A stretch of DNA of 64,000 nucleotides, taken from NCBI RefSeq assembly GCF_001612905.1, contig NZ_BDBI01000034.1:1-64000 (forward strand), in the 5' to 3' direction. Under the pieces are notes generated by a model that made no database searches, was not told the origin of the DNA, and saw nothing but the letters and a program-made list of their open reading frames with translations. How positions within the stretch are numbered: the first letter of the stretch is position 1; every line of letters begins with the position of its first letter. Of this stretch, positions 25,957-35,435 are shown piece by piece. Both the position numbers and the translations under genes were made by a program. The stretch is from Nocardia ignorata NBRC 108230 (GTDB lineage Bacteria > Actinomycetota > Actinomycetes > Mycobacteriales > Mycobacteriaceae).

Positions 25957-26373
25957 TCAGTGCTTCTCGACGCCCAGGTAGTACTCGAAGACCAGGCCGG
26001 CGGCAGCGGCGAGGACCATCACCACGCCGAGGCCGATCAACCAGAACTGGAAGAACGCCAGGCCGAGCGCCGTCACCGAACCGGCGGCGGCCAGGGTGAT
26101 GGGCCAGAAGCTGCCGGGCGAGAAGAAGCCCAGGTCGCCGGCACCGTCGACGATCTCGGCGTCCTCGAAGTCCTCGGGCCGCAGGTCGATGCGGCGGGCG
26201 ACGAACCGGAAGTAGGTGCCGATGATCAGCGACAGGCCGGCGGTCAGCACGATCGCGGTGGTACCGGCCCACTCGATGCCGGTGCGCGACTGCGCGGTGA
26301 AGAAGCCGTAGACGATGCCCACCAGGATGAAGAACGCCGTGAGCAGTTCGAAGATCCGTGCTTCGATCCTCAT
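25957..26373 (-). CDS. ctaF: Cytochrome c oxidase subunit IV, actinobacterial type
   Basis: 138 residues, close to the 139 of M. tuberculosis Rv2199c. Small subunit of the aa3 oxidase in the bcc-aa3 supercomplex. Four hydrophobic segments (about 8-25, 37-56, 90-110, 112-132), with the conserved [14 protein letters not shown] at the start and [12 protein letters not shown] at the end. It starts 10 nt after the ctaC stop, with gagga overlapping that stop, so the two form an operon. Confidence 0.95.
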   Translation of the reverse strand: MRIEARIFELLTAFFILVGIVYGFFTAQSRTGIEWAGTTAIVLTAGLSLIIGTYFRFVARRIDLRPEDFEDAEIVDGAGDLGFFSPGSFWPITLAAAGSVTALGLAFFQFWLIGLGVVMVLAAAAGLVFEYYLGVEKH

Positions 26374-26383
26374 ATCAGAATCC

Positions 26384-27478
26384 TCACTTGCTCTCGTTCA
26401 CCGAAGCGCTCTTGATATCGCGCTTGGTGTTGAAGGGGTACGTGGAGGTGGCCACCGGGGACTCGCCGATCGCCTCGAGGGCCTGACCGTTGGTCTTGCC
26501 GTCGATGCGCGCCTGCAGGTACTGGGCGAACTTCTCCGGCGAGACCGCGCGGACCTCGAAGTTCATCATCGAGTGGTAGGTGCCGCACATCTCGGCGCAG
26601 CGCCCGACGAACGCGCCTTCCTTCTCGATCTCGGAGATCTGGAAGACGTTGTCGGACTGGTTTTCCTTCGGGTTCGGCATCACGTCGCGCTTGAACATGA
26701 ACTCCGGCACCCAGAAGGCGTGGATCACGTCGGCGGCGGCGAGCTGGAACTCGATGCGCTTGCCGGTCGGCAGCACCAGGATCGGGATCTCGGTGCTGGA
26801 ACCGACGGTCTCGACCTTGTCGTAGTGCAGGTACGAGAGGATGTCGTTGGCCGGCTTGCCGTGCAGGGGGCCCGGCTGCTTCTTGCCGTGGTCGCCCTCG
26901 CGCTCCTCGTAGCCGCGCAGCTGCTCCTCGTTGGCCTGCTCCCGCTCGGTGTCGATGCCGTTCCAGGTGAGGCCGCCCACGTTGGCCACGTCGCGGTAGC
27001 CGAACTTCCAGTTCCACTGGAAGGCGGTCACGTCGACGGTGACGTCCGGGTTGTCGGTCTTCTCGTGCACGTAGTTCTGCACGACGACGGTGAAGTAGAA
27101 CAGCACCGCGATGATCACGAACGGGATCGCGGTGTAGGTCAGCTCCAGCGACACGTTGTAGCCCGTCTGGCGCGGGAACTCCGGGGAGTCCTTGCGCTTG
27201 CGGTGCATGATGACGGTCCAGAAGGTCAGACCCCACACCAGCACGCCCATGGCGAGCGCGGCCAGGACCGACCAGGTCCACAGCTCCCGCATCCGGGTCG
27301 CCTGCGGCGTGATGCCCGAGGGCCAGCCGAACCGCAGCCAAACATTGTCGATCGAGCAGCCCGAGACCAGGAGAGCAGTCATCCCCAAGGACACCGCCAG
27401 CCCGGCCCGCCGAAGGATACGGCCCTGCCGACCCCGAACGGGTCGAGCCCCGATCTCTTCGCTCGCCTTGTGCGCCAC
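26384..27478 (-). CDS. ctaC: Cytochrome c oxidase subunit II
   Basis: 364 residues from GTG at 27478; aggaagg sits 7 nt upstream, which decides against GTG 27484 and the further upstream ATGs. N-terminal lipoprotein signal with LLVSGCS, two membrane helices ([20 protein letters not shown] and the [14 protein letters not shown] region), then the periplasmic CuA domain: [10 protein letters not shown], and [12 protein letters not shown] holding the Cys, His and Met copper ligands. It receives electrons from cytochrome c in the supercomplex. The family's extra charged insertion ([11 protein letters not shown] region) is present, as in other actinobacteria. Confidence 0.96.
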   Translation of the reverse strand: MAHKASEEIGARPVRGRQGRILRRAGLAVSLGMTALLVSGCSIDNVWLRFGWPSGITPQATRMRELWTWSVLAALAMGVLVWGLTFWTVIMHRKRKDSPEFPRQTGYNVSLELTYTAIPFVIIAVLFYFTVVVQNYVHEKTDNPDVTVDVTAFQWNWKFGYRDVANVGGLTWNGIDTEREQANEEQLRGYEEREGDHGKKQPGPLHGKPANDILSYLHYDKVETVGSSTEIPILVLPTGKRIEFQLAAADVIHAFWVPEFMFKRDVMPNPKENQSDNVFQISEIEKEGAFVGRCAEMCGTYHSMMNFEVRAVSPEKFAQYLQARIDGKTNGQALEAIGESPVATSTYPFNTKRDIKSASVNESK

Positions 27479-27934
27479 GCTCACGCCTTCCTGGTCGCTA
27501 CACATTCCGACACTTTGCGTCTTCGGGGCCGCGATCCGCCCGTCCGACACGTTTTCCAGCACGTTTCGGTCCGTCCCGAGTATCGCGGCTGTGACGCCGG
27601 TTCACCTGAGAAGGACCTGAGTACTACGCAGCGTAGACCAAAGCGGGTGCTGTCTTGTCGCGGGGTCGGATTCGACACTCCGCCTTGATCGGACGCGACC
27701 GCACGACCTGCGGTTCTGTCCACGCGACCCGGCGATTCCGGCGGACGCGCGAACCGCCGCACCGGGTTTCGCGGCGCACATGCCCGCTCGCCTGGGTACC
27801 GGGCGGGTGGAGTCGGTAGAGTTCAGTGCAACCCCGGTCGACCCCGTCGCGCCGGACGTCCACGCGCCGAGCCTGCCAGGTGGTCGCACCACCGTCGCTC
27901 ATGCGCACATCGAACGAGAGAAGGTTGCCGACAC
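27479..27934. promoter_or_regulatory. 456-bp divergent region between ctaC and asnB
   Basis: No gene supported. It must hold the ctaC and asnB promoters. Candidate -10 boxes of TANNNT form are TAGAGT at 27817-27822 for asnB, giving a leader of about 105 nt, and TACGCT on the minus strand near 27635 for ctaC; neither has a clear -35. Short open frames here have unusual composition and no recognisable protein. Confidence 0.35.
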
Positions 27935-29878
27935 GTGTGCGGACTGCTCGGATTCCTGACAGCTGATGCGGCGACGACCGAGGTGGTCGATCAGGTCTAC
28001 GACGCCCTGCACTGCCAGCGCCACCGCGGCCCGGACGAGAAGGGCACCTGGCACGACGATCACATGATCTTCGGCTTCAACCGCCTCTCCATCATCGATA
28101 TCGAGCACTCGCACCAGCCGCTGCGCTGGGGCCCCGCGGACAACCCGCAGCGCTACGCGATGACCTTCAACGGCGAGATCTACAACTACCTCGAACTGCG
28201 CGAGCAACTGGCCGCCGAACACGGCGCCGAATTCCCCGAGGGCAAGATCTTCGCCACCGACGGCGACGGCGAGTCGATCGTCGCCGCCTTCCACTTCTGG
28301 GGCCCCGAGGCCGTGCGCAAGCTGCGCGGCATGTTCGCGTTCGCGATCTGGGACACCGAGAAGCAGGAGCTGTTCCTGGCCCGCGACCCCTTCGGCATCA
28401 AGCCGCTGTTCTACGCCACCGGCCCCGGCGGCACCGCGTTCGCCAGCGAGAAGAAAAGCGTGCTCGAACTGCTGAGTCCGCTCGGCCTGTCCGACGAGCT
28501 CGACCCGCGCGCCCTCGAGCACTACACGGTGCTGCAGTACGTGCCGGAGCCCGAGTCGCTGCACAAGAACATCCGCCGCCTCGAATCCGGCACCTACGCC
28601 ACGGTCCGGGCGGGCGCGCAGCCGACGGCCACCCGCTACTTCCGCCCCGACTTCCGGGTGCGCCCGTTCGCCGAGGGCGCCGCGCGGGCCCGCTACGCGG
28701 AGATCGCCGCCGCGCTCGAGGACTCGGTCGCCAAGCACATGCGCGCCGATGTCACCGTCGGCTCGTTCCTGTCCGGCGGTATCGACTCCACCGCCATCGC
28801 CGCGCTGGCCATGCGCCACAACCCGAAACTCATCACCTTCACCACGGGGTTCGAACGCGAGGGCTACTCCGAGGTCGACGTGGCCGCCGAGAGCGCCGAG
28901 CTGATCGGCGCCCGCCACATCGTGAAGGTGGTCTCCCCCGCCGAGTTCGCCGCCGCCATCCCCGAGATCGTCTGGTACCTCGACGACCCGGTCGCCGATC
29001 CGGCGCTCGTTCCGCTGTACTTCGTGGCCAAGGAAGCCCGTAAGCACGTCAAGGTCGTGCTGTCCGGTGAAGGCGCCGACGAGCTGTTCGGCGGCTACAC
29101 CATCTACCGGGAACCGTTGTCGCTCAAGCCCTTCGAGTACCTGCCCGCCGGGCTGCGCAAGCTCGTCGGCAAGCTCGGCGACCGCATCCCCGACGGCAAG
29201 CGCGGCAAGTCCCTGCTGCAGCGCGGCTCGCTCACCCTCGAGGACCGCTACTACGGCAATGCCCGCAGCTTCAACGACGCCCAGTTGCGTTCGGTGCTGC
29301 GTGAATTCCGCCCGGAGTGGACCCACCAGGACGTCACCGCCCCGATCTACGCCCAGTCCAGGGGCTGGGACCCGGTCGCGCGCATGCAGCACCTCGACCT
29401 GTTCACCTGGTTGCGCGGCGACATCCTGGTCAAGGCCGACAAGATGACCATGGCCAACTCCCTGGAACTGCGCGTGCCGTTCCTGGACAACGAGGTGATG
29501 CGGGTCGCCCAGGGCCTGCCCTACGACCAGAAGATCACCAAGGAAACCTCGAAGTACGCGCTGCGTCAGGCCCTGGACGGCATCGTCCCCGACCACGTCC
29601 TCAACCGCGCCAAGCTCGGCTTCCCGGTCCCCCTGCGCCACTGGCTGCGCGGCACCGAACTCTACGACTGGGCCGAATCCCAGATCGCCGAGTCCCAGAC
29701 CGACCACCTGCTGAACAAGCAGGCCGTCCTCCAAATGCTGCGTGACCACAAGGCAGGCGTCTCCGACCACAGCCGCCGCCTGTGGACCCTGCTGGTCTTC
29801 ATGGTCTGGCACGGCATCTTCGTCGAAGACCGCATCAAGCCCGAAATCCAGGAACCCACCTACCCGGTCTCCCTCTGA
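27935..29878 (+). CDS. asnB: Glutamine-hydrolysing asparagine synthetase / LtsA-type amidotransferase
   Basis: 647 residues. GTG 27935 is followed directly by a Cys codon, giving the mature N-terminal nucleophile of class II amidotransferases (CGLLGFL); a gagagaagg site lies upstream. Glutaminase domain about 1-220, with MTFNGEIYNYLELR and KPLFYA. Synthetase domain from about 240, with PP-loop SGGIDST at residue 280 and SGEGADELFGGY. In Corynebacteriales the orthologue (LtsA/AsnB, Rv2201) amidates meso-diaminopimelate in peptidoglycan precursors, so this may be its main role rather than asparagine supply. A strong terminator follows. Confidence 0.93.
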   Translation: MCGLLGFLTADAATTEVVDQVYDALHCQRHRGPDEKGTWHDDHMIFGFNRLSIIDIEHSHQPLRWGPADNPQRYAMTFNGEIYNYLELREQLAAEHGAEFPEGKIFATDGDGESIVAAFHFWGPEAVRKLRGMFAFAIWDTEKQELFLARDPFGIKPLFYATGPGGTAFASEKKSVLELLSPLGLSDELDPRALEHYTVLQYVPEPESLHKNIRRLESGTYATVRAGAQPTATRYFRPDFRVRPFAEGAARARYAEIAAALEDSVAKHMRADVTVGSFLSGGIDSTAIAALAMRHNPKLITFTTGFEREGYSEVDVAAESAELIGARHIVKVVSPAEFAAAIPEIVWYLDDPVADPALVPLYFVAKEARKHVKVVLSGEGADELFGGYTIYREPLSLKPFEYLPAGLRKLVGKLGDRIPDGKRGKSLLQRGSLTLEDRYYGNARSFNDAQLRSVLREFRPEWTHQDVTAPIYAQSRGWDPVARMQHLDLFTWLRGDILVKADKMTMANSLELRVPFLDNEVMRVAQGLPYDQKITKETSKYALRQALDGIVPDHVLNRAKLGFPVPLRHWLRGTELYDWAESQIAESQTDHLLNKQAVLQMLRDHKAGVSDHSRRLWTLLVFMVWHGIFVEDRIKPEIQEPTYPVSL

Positions 29879-29882
29879 CAAC

Positions 29883-29916
29883 ACGAACGCCCCCGGGAAA
29901 TCTCGGGGGCGTTCGT
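29883..29916 (+). terminator. Terminator after asnB
   Basis: 13-bp perfect stem ACGAACGCCCCCG/CGGGGGCGTTCGT with an 8-nt loop, 5 nt after the asnB stop, followed by a short T-rich run (cgttt). Confidence 0.75.
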
Positions 29917-29995
29917 CGTTTCGAGATCACCATGCGCTGGGGGCGGAAGCCTCTGGGGCGATGCCGCCACCAGAGCGTGGTGATCGAGTGTCCGG

Positions 29996-31027
<1,032 letters not shown>

Positions 31028-31139
31028 TCAACCGTAGCAAGCGTGACCGCCGGTAGTTCACCTCTTGGTCACCTCGCCACGTCGTCGCGCCGCATGTGAG
31101 CGCGGGTTCACGGAGCCCGCAAACCCGCGGCAGCCGACC

Positions 31140-31496
31140 TCAGTTGAACGAATCGCCGCAGGCGCAGGAACCGGTGGCGTTCGGGTTGTCGATGGTGAAG
31201 CCCTGCTTCTCGATGGTGTCGACGAAGTCGATCGAGGCGCCCTGGATGTAGGGAGCGCTCATGCGGTCGACCGCCAGCTTCACACCGGAGAACTCGACGA
31301 CGATGTCACCGTCGAGGACGCGGTCGTCGAAGAACAGCTGGTATCGCAGGCCGGCACAGCCACCCGGCTGCACGGCGATCCGCAGGGCGAGGTCGTCGCG
31401 ACCTTCCTGGTCGAGCAGCGCCTTCGCCTTGGCGGCGGCAGCGTCGGTCAGCGTCGCACCGTGGGTTTCGGTGGCGGTCTCGTTCTGCACAGTCAT
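31140..31496 (-). CDS. erpA: A-type iron-sulfur carrier / HesB family
   Basis: 118 residues from ATG 31496, with aggag 7 nt upstream; identical in length to M. tuberculosis Rv2204c. Delivers Fe-S clusters to apoproteins in the cytoplasm. The three family cysteines are present: one in QPGGCAGLRYQL and two in the C-terminal GSCACGDSF. The position between the adenosine kinase and the DUF3043 gene is the conserved actinobacterial order. Confidence 0.93.
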   Translation of the reverse strand: MTVQNETATETHGATLTDAAAAKAKALLDQEGRDDLALRIAVQPGGCAGLRYQLFFDDRVLDGDIVVEFSGVKLAVDRMSAPYIQGASIDFVDTIEKQGFTIDNPNATGSCACGDSFN

Positions 31497-31740
31497 GGAC
31501 ACTCCTAGTTCGGCTCAGCCCGTCAACGGACCTCAGGTGCACAGCGCACGACTGAAATCAACACATCGCACCGGCTGCGTTATTCCATTTTGCCACCCAT
31601 GCCGGCGCGTGTGGACCCGCCCCGGGTGCTCGTGCCCACACTACTCGCCTACCGGCTGTGATCCAGCTCGCATCGGTTCGGCGGTGAGACCACCGGCACC
31701 GCCGGGGAGACCGAGTTTCCCCCTGCTCGACCCCATCGAA

Positions 31741-31753
31741 TAGCCTGGTGAAC
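31741..31753 (+). promoter_or_regulatory. Predicted leaderless promoter of DUF3043 gene
   Basis: TAGCCT (TANNNT) ends 7 nt before GTG 31754, with no ribosome binding site. It favours GTG 31754 over in-frame GTG 31748. Confidence 0.5.
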
Positions 31754-32413
31754 GTGAAATTGTTCCGTCGCGACGAGTCCAGCACCATCGACGAGTCCGT
31801 CGACCCCTCGGTGCCCGACGTCGAGAAGACCGCCGCCGCACCCGCATCGTCCACCCCCGGTAAGGGTCGTCCGACCCCGAAAAGGCGTGACGCCGAAGGC
31901 AAACGACGCGGCCCGGTGGCGCCCGCCCCGATGACGGCCAAGGAGGCGCGGGCCCGCCGCAAGGCGGCCAAGGGCAACCGCGCCGACCGCAAGGCGGCGG
32001 CCGCGGATCGTCGCGCCGCCGTGCAGGAGCGGCGCGCCAGGATGCTGGCGGGCGAGGACAAGTACCTGCTGCCCCGCGATCAGGGTCCGGTCCGCGCGTA
32101 TGTGCGCGATCTGGTCGACGCGCGCCGCAACCTGGTCGGCTTGTTCATGCCGATGGCGCTGGTGCTCATCCTGTCGATGTTCGTGGCGCCGCAGCTGCAG
32201 AGCATCGTCACCCTGGCCATGCTGGTGATGATGCTGTTCATGATCATCGAGGGGTTCGTGCTCGGCAAGATCGTGAACAACCGGGTGATCGAGCGGTTCC
32301 CCGAGACCACCGATACCGGCTTCAAGCTGGGCTGGTACGCCTTCGTTCGCGCGTCCCAGATCCGCAAGATGCGTGCCCCGAAGCCCCGGGTCGGCCCGGG
32401 CGACGCGGTATAG
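31754..32413 (+). CDS. DUF3043 membrane protein (Rv2206 type)
   Basis: 219 residues. The N-terminal 100 residues are highly charged, with Lys/Arg/Ala-rich GPVAPAPMTAKEARARRKAA, then KYLLPRDQGPVRAYVRDLVD, which is the DUF3043 hallmark. Two close hydrophobic segments (about 128-145 and 150-172) form a hairpin in the membrane, followed by a short tail. Function is unknown; the gene is conserved next to erpA across Corynebacteriales. The positively charged N-terminus is probably cytoplasmic. Confidence 0.85.
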   Translation: MKLFRRDESSTIDESVDPSVPDVEKTAAAPASSTPGKGRPTPKRRDAEGKRRGPVAPAPMTAKEARARRKAAKGNRADRKAAAADRRAAVQERRARMLAGEDKYLLPRDQGPVRAYVRDLVDARRNLVGLFMPMALVLILSMFVAPQLQSIVTLAMLVMMLFMIIEGFVLGKIVNNRVIERFPETTDTGFKLGWYAFVRASQIRKMRAPKPRVGPGDAV

Positions 32414-32428
32414 CTTCCCCATCTGCGC

Positions 32429-32464
32429 GAATGCCGTTCCATCCACCCGGATGGGACGGCGTTC
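32429..32464. terminator. Terminator between DUF3043 gene and small minus-strand gene
   Basis: Stem GCCGTTCCATCC/GGATGGGACGGC (one wobble) with a 4-nt loop, extended outward by further pairs, and followed by cgttgttt. It lies between two convergent genes and can serve both. Confidence 0.65.
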
Positions 32465-32470
32465 GTTGTT

Positions 32471-32638
32471 TCAGAAGTGGCCCGGACGGATCTCGGTCGA
32501 GTAGCCGGCGATCGCGCGGAGCTCGGCGTCGATGCGCTGGGCGTCGCGGTCGATGACCCCGGTGGCGCCTGCGGTGCCACGTCCGGCGAGGACGGCGAGT
32601 GCGGTGATGGCGGCGAGGACGATCAGAAAAGTAAGCAT
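32471..32638 (-). CDS. Small single-pass membrane protein (55 aa)
   Basis: 55 residues from ATG at 32638: MLTFLIVLAAITALAVLAG forms one membrane segment, followed by a polar tail with IDRDAQRIDAELRAIAGY and ending RPGHF. Codon third positions are strongly GC, as in real genes of this genome, and it fills the gap between a terminator and the next gene's promoter. No function recognised; no clear Shine-Dalgarno site. Confidence 0.65.
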   Translation of the reverse strand: MLTFLIVLAAITALAVLAGRGTAGATGVIDRDAQRIDAELRAIAGYSTEIRPGHF

Positions 32639-32662
32639 GGCAGTAATTTTGCGCGCGTTGGT

Positions 32663-32674
32663 TTTCGGCCGAAA
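32663..32674. promoter_or_regulatory. TTTCGGCCGAAA palindrome upstream of GlxA-type regulator
   Basis: Perfect 12-bp palindrome 50 nt before the regulator start, with a second TTCGGCC half-site at about 32702. A candidate operator for autoregulation or for the divergent small gene. Confidence 0.35.
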
Positions 32675-32689
32675 GTGGCTGTTCTGTCA

Positions 32690-32723
32690 TTGTGCGTAAA
32701 AATTCGGCCAGTAGGATGGGGTG
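32690..32723 (+). promoter_or_regulatory. Predicted leaderless promoter of GlxA-type regulator
   Basis: TTGTGC (32690-32695) and TAGGAT (32712-32717) with a 16-nt spacer; the -10 box ends 6 nt before ATG 32724, so transcription should begin at the start codon. Confidence 0.5.
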
Positions 32724-33686
32724 ATGCTGTCCAGGGTTGCGGTCGTGCTCAACGAGAAGCTCGCGATGTTCGAGTTCGGTGTCGTCTGCGAGGTTTTCGG
32801 GCTCGACCGCACCGCCGACGGTTTGCCCGGTTTCGAGTTCCGGGTCTGCGGGGCGGAGCCGGGTAAGCCGCTGCGCTCGACGACTCCCGGCGTCACCGTC
32901 ACACCCGAATACGGTCTCGACGAGCTCCTGCACGCCGATCTCGTCGCGATTCCGGCATTCCCCTTCACCACCGAACTCGCCTACCAGCCCGGCGTCGTCG
33001 AGGCGGTGCGCGCGGCCTCCGACGCGGGCGCCACCGTGCTCACCGTCTGCTCCGGGGCGTTCCTGGCAGGCGAGGCGGGCCTGCTGGACGGGCGCAAATG
33101 CACAACCCATTGGCGCTACGTCGACACCCTCGCCGCCAAGTACCCCGAGGCCACCGTCGACCCCGACGTGCTGTTCGTGGACGAAGGCAACTTGATCACC
33201 AGTGCGGGCACCGCGGCGGGCATCGACGCCTGCCTGCACCTGGTCCGCCGCGAGATCGGCACGGCCGCCGCCAACGGCATCGCCCGCCGCATGGTGGTGC
33301 CACCCCAGCGCGACGGTGGTCAGCGCCAGTTCATCGAGCAGCCCATCCCCGAATGCCACGCGGCCGGCCTGTCGGACCTCCTCGCCTGGCTCAGCGAGAA
33401 CCTGGCGCATCCGCACACCGTCGACGAACTCGCCGCCCGCGCCAGCATGTCCACCCGAACCTTCGCCCGCCGCTTCGCCGCCGAAATCGGAACCACCCCG
33501 GTCAAATGGCTCACCACGCAGCGCGTGCTGTTCGCCAAACACCTACTCGAAGCCACCGAGCTGCCACTGGAACGCGTCGCCGACCAGTGCGGTTTCGGAT
33601 CCGGCGCCCTGCTGCGCCACCATTTCCAGCGCCAGGTCGGCCTGGCCCCCACCGAGTACCGCAGGCGCTTCGGCTCCGGAAACTGA
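32724..33686 (+). CDS. GlxA-family transcriptional regulator (DJ-1/PfpI + AraC HTH)
   Basis: 320 residues. N-terminal DJ-1/PfpI-like domain (about 1-170): VAVVLNEKLAMFEFGVVCEV, and the nucleophile-elbow region VLTVCSGAFLAGEAGLLDG, a Cys in the amidotransferase position. C-terminal AraC double HTH (about 215-315): VDELAARASMSTRTFARRFA, and LERVADQCGFGSGALLRHHFQR with PTEYRRRF. Such regulators sense small molecules and often control amino-acid or quaternary-amine catabolism; the ligand here is unknown. It is followed by a palindrome and the mycolyltransferase gene on the same strand. Confidence 0.88.
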   Translation: MLSRVAVVLNEKLAMFEFGVVCEVFGLDRTADGLPGFEFRVCGAEPGKPLRSTTPGVTVTPEYGLDELLHADLVAIPAFPFTTELAYQPGVVEAVRAASDAGATVLTVCSGAFLAGEAGLLDGRKCTTHWRYVDTLAAKYPEATVDPDVLFVDEGNLITSAGTAAGIDACLHLVRREIGTAAANGIARRMVVPPQRDGGQRQFIEQPIPECHAAGLSDLLAWLSENLAHPHTVDELAARASMSTRTFARRFAAEIGTTPVKWLTTQRVLFAKHLLEATELPLERVADQCGFGSGALLRHHFQRQVGLAPTEYRRRFGSGN

Positions 33687-33726
33687 ACGACCGGATCGCT
33701 GTCGGGCTGTTCGCTCCGGATTCCCC

Positions 33727-33740
33727 TGTGAGGCCTCACA
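33727..33740. promoter_or_regulatory. TGTGAGGCCTCACA palindrome upstream of mycolyltransferase gene
   Basis: Perfect 14-bp palindrome 40 nt after the regulator stop and 75 nt before the esterase start. Its size fits a dimeric repressor site; which protein binds it is unknown. Confidence 0.4.
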
Positions 33741-33815
33741 ATTCGCGAACATGCGGGTTCATCGAGAAGCCTCAGCGACTTGACCTGCGATGGGGGAACC
33801 TGGTCAGCTGGAACG

Positions 33816-34793
33816 GTGTTTCGTAGCGGGTGGGGAAGTTTCGCGCGGTTGAGGACGGTTCTGGCGGCCGTGACTGCGGCTGTGGTGGTGTCGTCGGTCG
33901 GTTCGGTAACGGCTGCGGCCGTGCCTGTCGCGCCCGTGTTTCGTACGCCCGCAGGCGGTTTCGAGGAACTGTTCGTTCCGTCGAGCATGGGGCCGATCAA
34001 GGTGCAGGTGCGGTGGGCGGCGCGGGGCGGTTCGGCTGCGCTGTATCTGCTCGACGGTTTGCGTGCACCGGCCGACCACAGTCAGTGGACGACCGATACC
34101 GATGTACTCAACCGATTCGCCGGTGACAACGTCACTCTGGTGTTTCCCGTCGGTGGGCATTCGAGCTTCTACACCGACTGGTACCGCCCGAGCAGCACCA
34201 ACGGCCAGGCCACGATCTACCGGTGGGAAACGTTCCTCACCCGCGAACTGCCGGACTTCCTTGCCGGATACGGTGTTTCACGCACGAACAACGCGGTGGT
34301 CGGCGCCTCCATGGGAGGCAACGCCGCGCTGACGCTGGCCGCGCACCACCGCGACCAGTTCCGGTTCGCGGGCGCGTTCTCCGGTTTCCTCAACCCGACC
34401 TTCCCTGGCTGGGATTTGACGATGCGCGCCGCCATGCTCGACGAGGGCCGTTTCAATCTCGACGACATGTGGGGCCCGGTCGGCGATCCCGCCTGGCGGC
34501 GCAACGACGCGACCGTCCAGGCCGAACTGCTGCGCGGCCTGCCGCTCTACATCACCTCGGGCAACGGCGTGCCCGGTCCCCTCGACGCGAGCTCCGCGGT
34601 GGGCAATACGGTCAATGCGATGGGCATCGAGTCGCTGGCCGTGATCGCGGCCAGCATCTTCCGGGAACGAACCGTCGCCCTCGGGATCCCCGCCCGCGTC
34701 GACATCACCGCGGGCACCCACACCTGGCCGTACTGGCAGCAGTCGCTGGCCAACGCCCGGCCGATGATCCTGCAGGCGCTCGGCGAAGCCTGA
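33816..34793 (+). CDS. Mycolyltransferase (antigen 85-type) secreted esterase
   Basis: 325 residues from GTG 33816, chosen because it gives a proper signal peptide (RLRTVLAAVTAAVVVSSVGSVTAAA, cleavage near residue 35). Alpha/beta hydrolase: LYLLDGLRAPADHSQWTTDT, FPVGGHSSFYTDWY, nucleophile Ser in VGASMGGNAAL, and the C-terminal His in TAGTHTWPYWQQSL. Ag85 enzymes transfer mycolates between trehalose monomycolates and arabinogalactan outside the membrane; this supports a mycolic-acid-bearing host. Which of several paralogues it is cannot be told. It precedes cobU by 38 bp, but that gene has its own promoter. Confidence 0.87.
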   Translation: MFRSGWGSFARLRTVLAAVTAAVVVSSVGSVTAAAVPVAPVFRTPAGGFEELFVPSSMGPIKVQVRWAARGGSAALYLLDGLRAPADHSQWTTDTDVLNRFAGDNVTLVFPVGGHSSFYTDWYRPSSTNGQATIYRWETFLTRELPDFLAGYGVSRTNNAVVGASMGGNAALTLAAHHRDQFRFAGAFSGFLNPTFPGWDLTMRAAMLDEGRFNLDDMWGPVGDPAWRRNDATVQAELLRGLPLYITSGNGVPGPLDASSAVGNTVNAMGIESLAVIAASIFRERTVALGIPARVDITAGTHTWPYWQQSLANARPMILQALGEA

Positions 34794-34819
34794 GGTTCCC
34801 GGCGAGCGGCGCCGATTGC

Positions 34820-34831
34820 TACCGTGCTGCC
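34820..34831 (+). promoter_or_regulatory. Predicted leaderless promoter of cobU
   Basis: TACCGT (TANNNT) ends 6 nt before ATG 34832; no Shine-Dalgarno site. Confidence 0.45.
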
Positions 34832-35362
34832 ATGTCGGCCACTGCCTCACGCACCCTCGTTCTAGGCGGCGCCCGGTCGGGCAAGTCCGCGTTCGCCGAA
34901 GGGCTGCTCGCCGAGGCGACCGAGGTGCGCTACCTGGCCACCGCCGTCCTCGACCCCACCGACAACGACTTCGCCGAGCGCGTCGCCGTCCATCGCGACC
35001 GGCGCCCGGCGCACTGGTCGACCGTCGAGAACATCGAACCCGCAACGGTTCTCACCACCGGAGCACCCGCGACCCTGCTCGACGACATCGGCACCTGGCT
35101 AACCGCCCGCCTCGACGCCCGCGCCGCCTGGGACGCCCCGCGTGGCACCGTCATCCCGGACTGCGACGAACTCGTCGCGGCCGTCGCGGCATATCGGCAG
35201 CGGCTGGTGATCGTGTCGCCCGAGGTGGGGATGGGTGTCATTCCGGCGACGCGGTCGGGTCGGCTGTTTCGGGACGAGATCGGCACCCTGAATCAACGGC
35301 TGGCCCAGGTGTGCGACGAGGCATTCCTGATCGTGGCCGGACTGCCGGTCCGGTTGAAATGA
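34832..35362 (+). CDS. cobU: Adenosylcobinamide kinase/guanylyltransferase
   Basis: 176 residues, normal for CobU. Phosphorylates adenosylcobinamide and attaches GMP, activating the lower-loop aminopropanol in late cobalamin assembly. P-loop [17 protein letters not shown] at the N-terminus; [15 protein letters not shown] has the guanylated-His region; [17 protein letters not shown] and the C-terminal [20 protein letters not shown] follow the family pattern. cobT and cobS lie just downstream, so the three form a nucleotide-loop assembly set. Confidence 0.93.
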   Translation: MSATASRTLVLGGARSGKSAFAEGLLAEATEVRYLATAVLDPTDNDFAERVAVHRDRRPAHWSTVENIEPATVLTTGAPATLLDDIGTWLTARLDARAAWDAPRGTVIPDCDELVAAVAAYRQRLVIVSPEVGMGVIPATRSGRLFRDEIGTLNQRLAQVCDEAFLIVAGLPVRLK

Positions 35363-35435
35363 GCCGGGGTCGCCCGGCACACCGTGGTCCGGGCAAGATG
35401 AGCAGCGAAGAACCACTTTGTCGAAAGGCTTGCCA

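Noticed and set aside
27899-29884. 661-codon open frame on the minus strand
   Set aside because: It is entirely antisense to asnB, whose motifs are complete.
34794-34831. Cobalamin riboswitch before cobU
   Set aside because: Only 38 bp separate it from the preceding gene, too short for the element, and a leaderless promoter is predicted.
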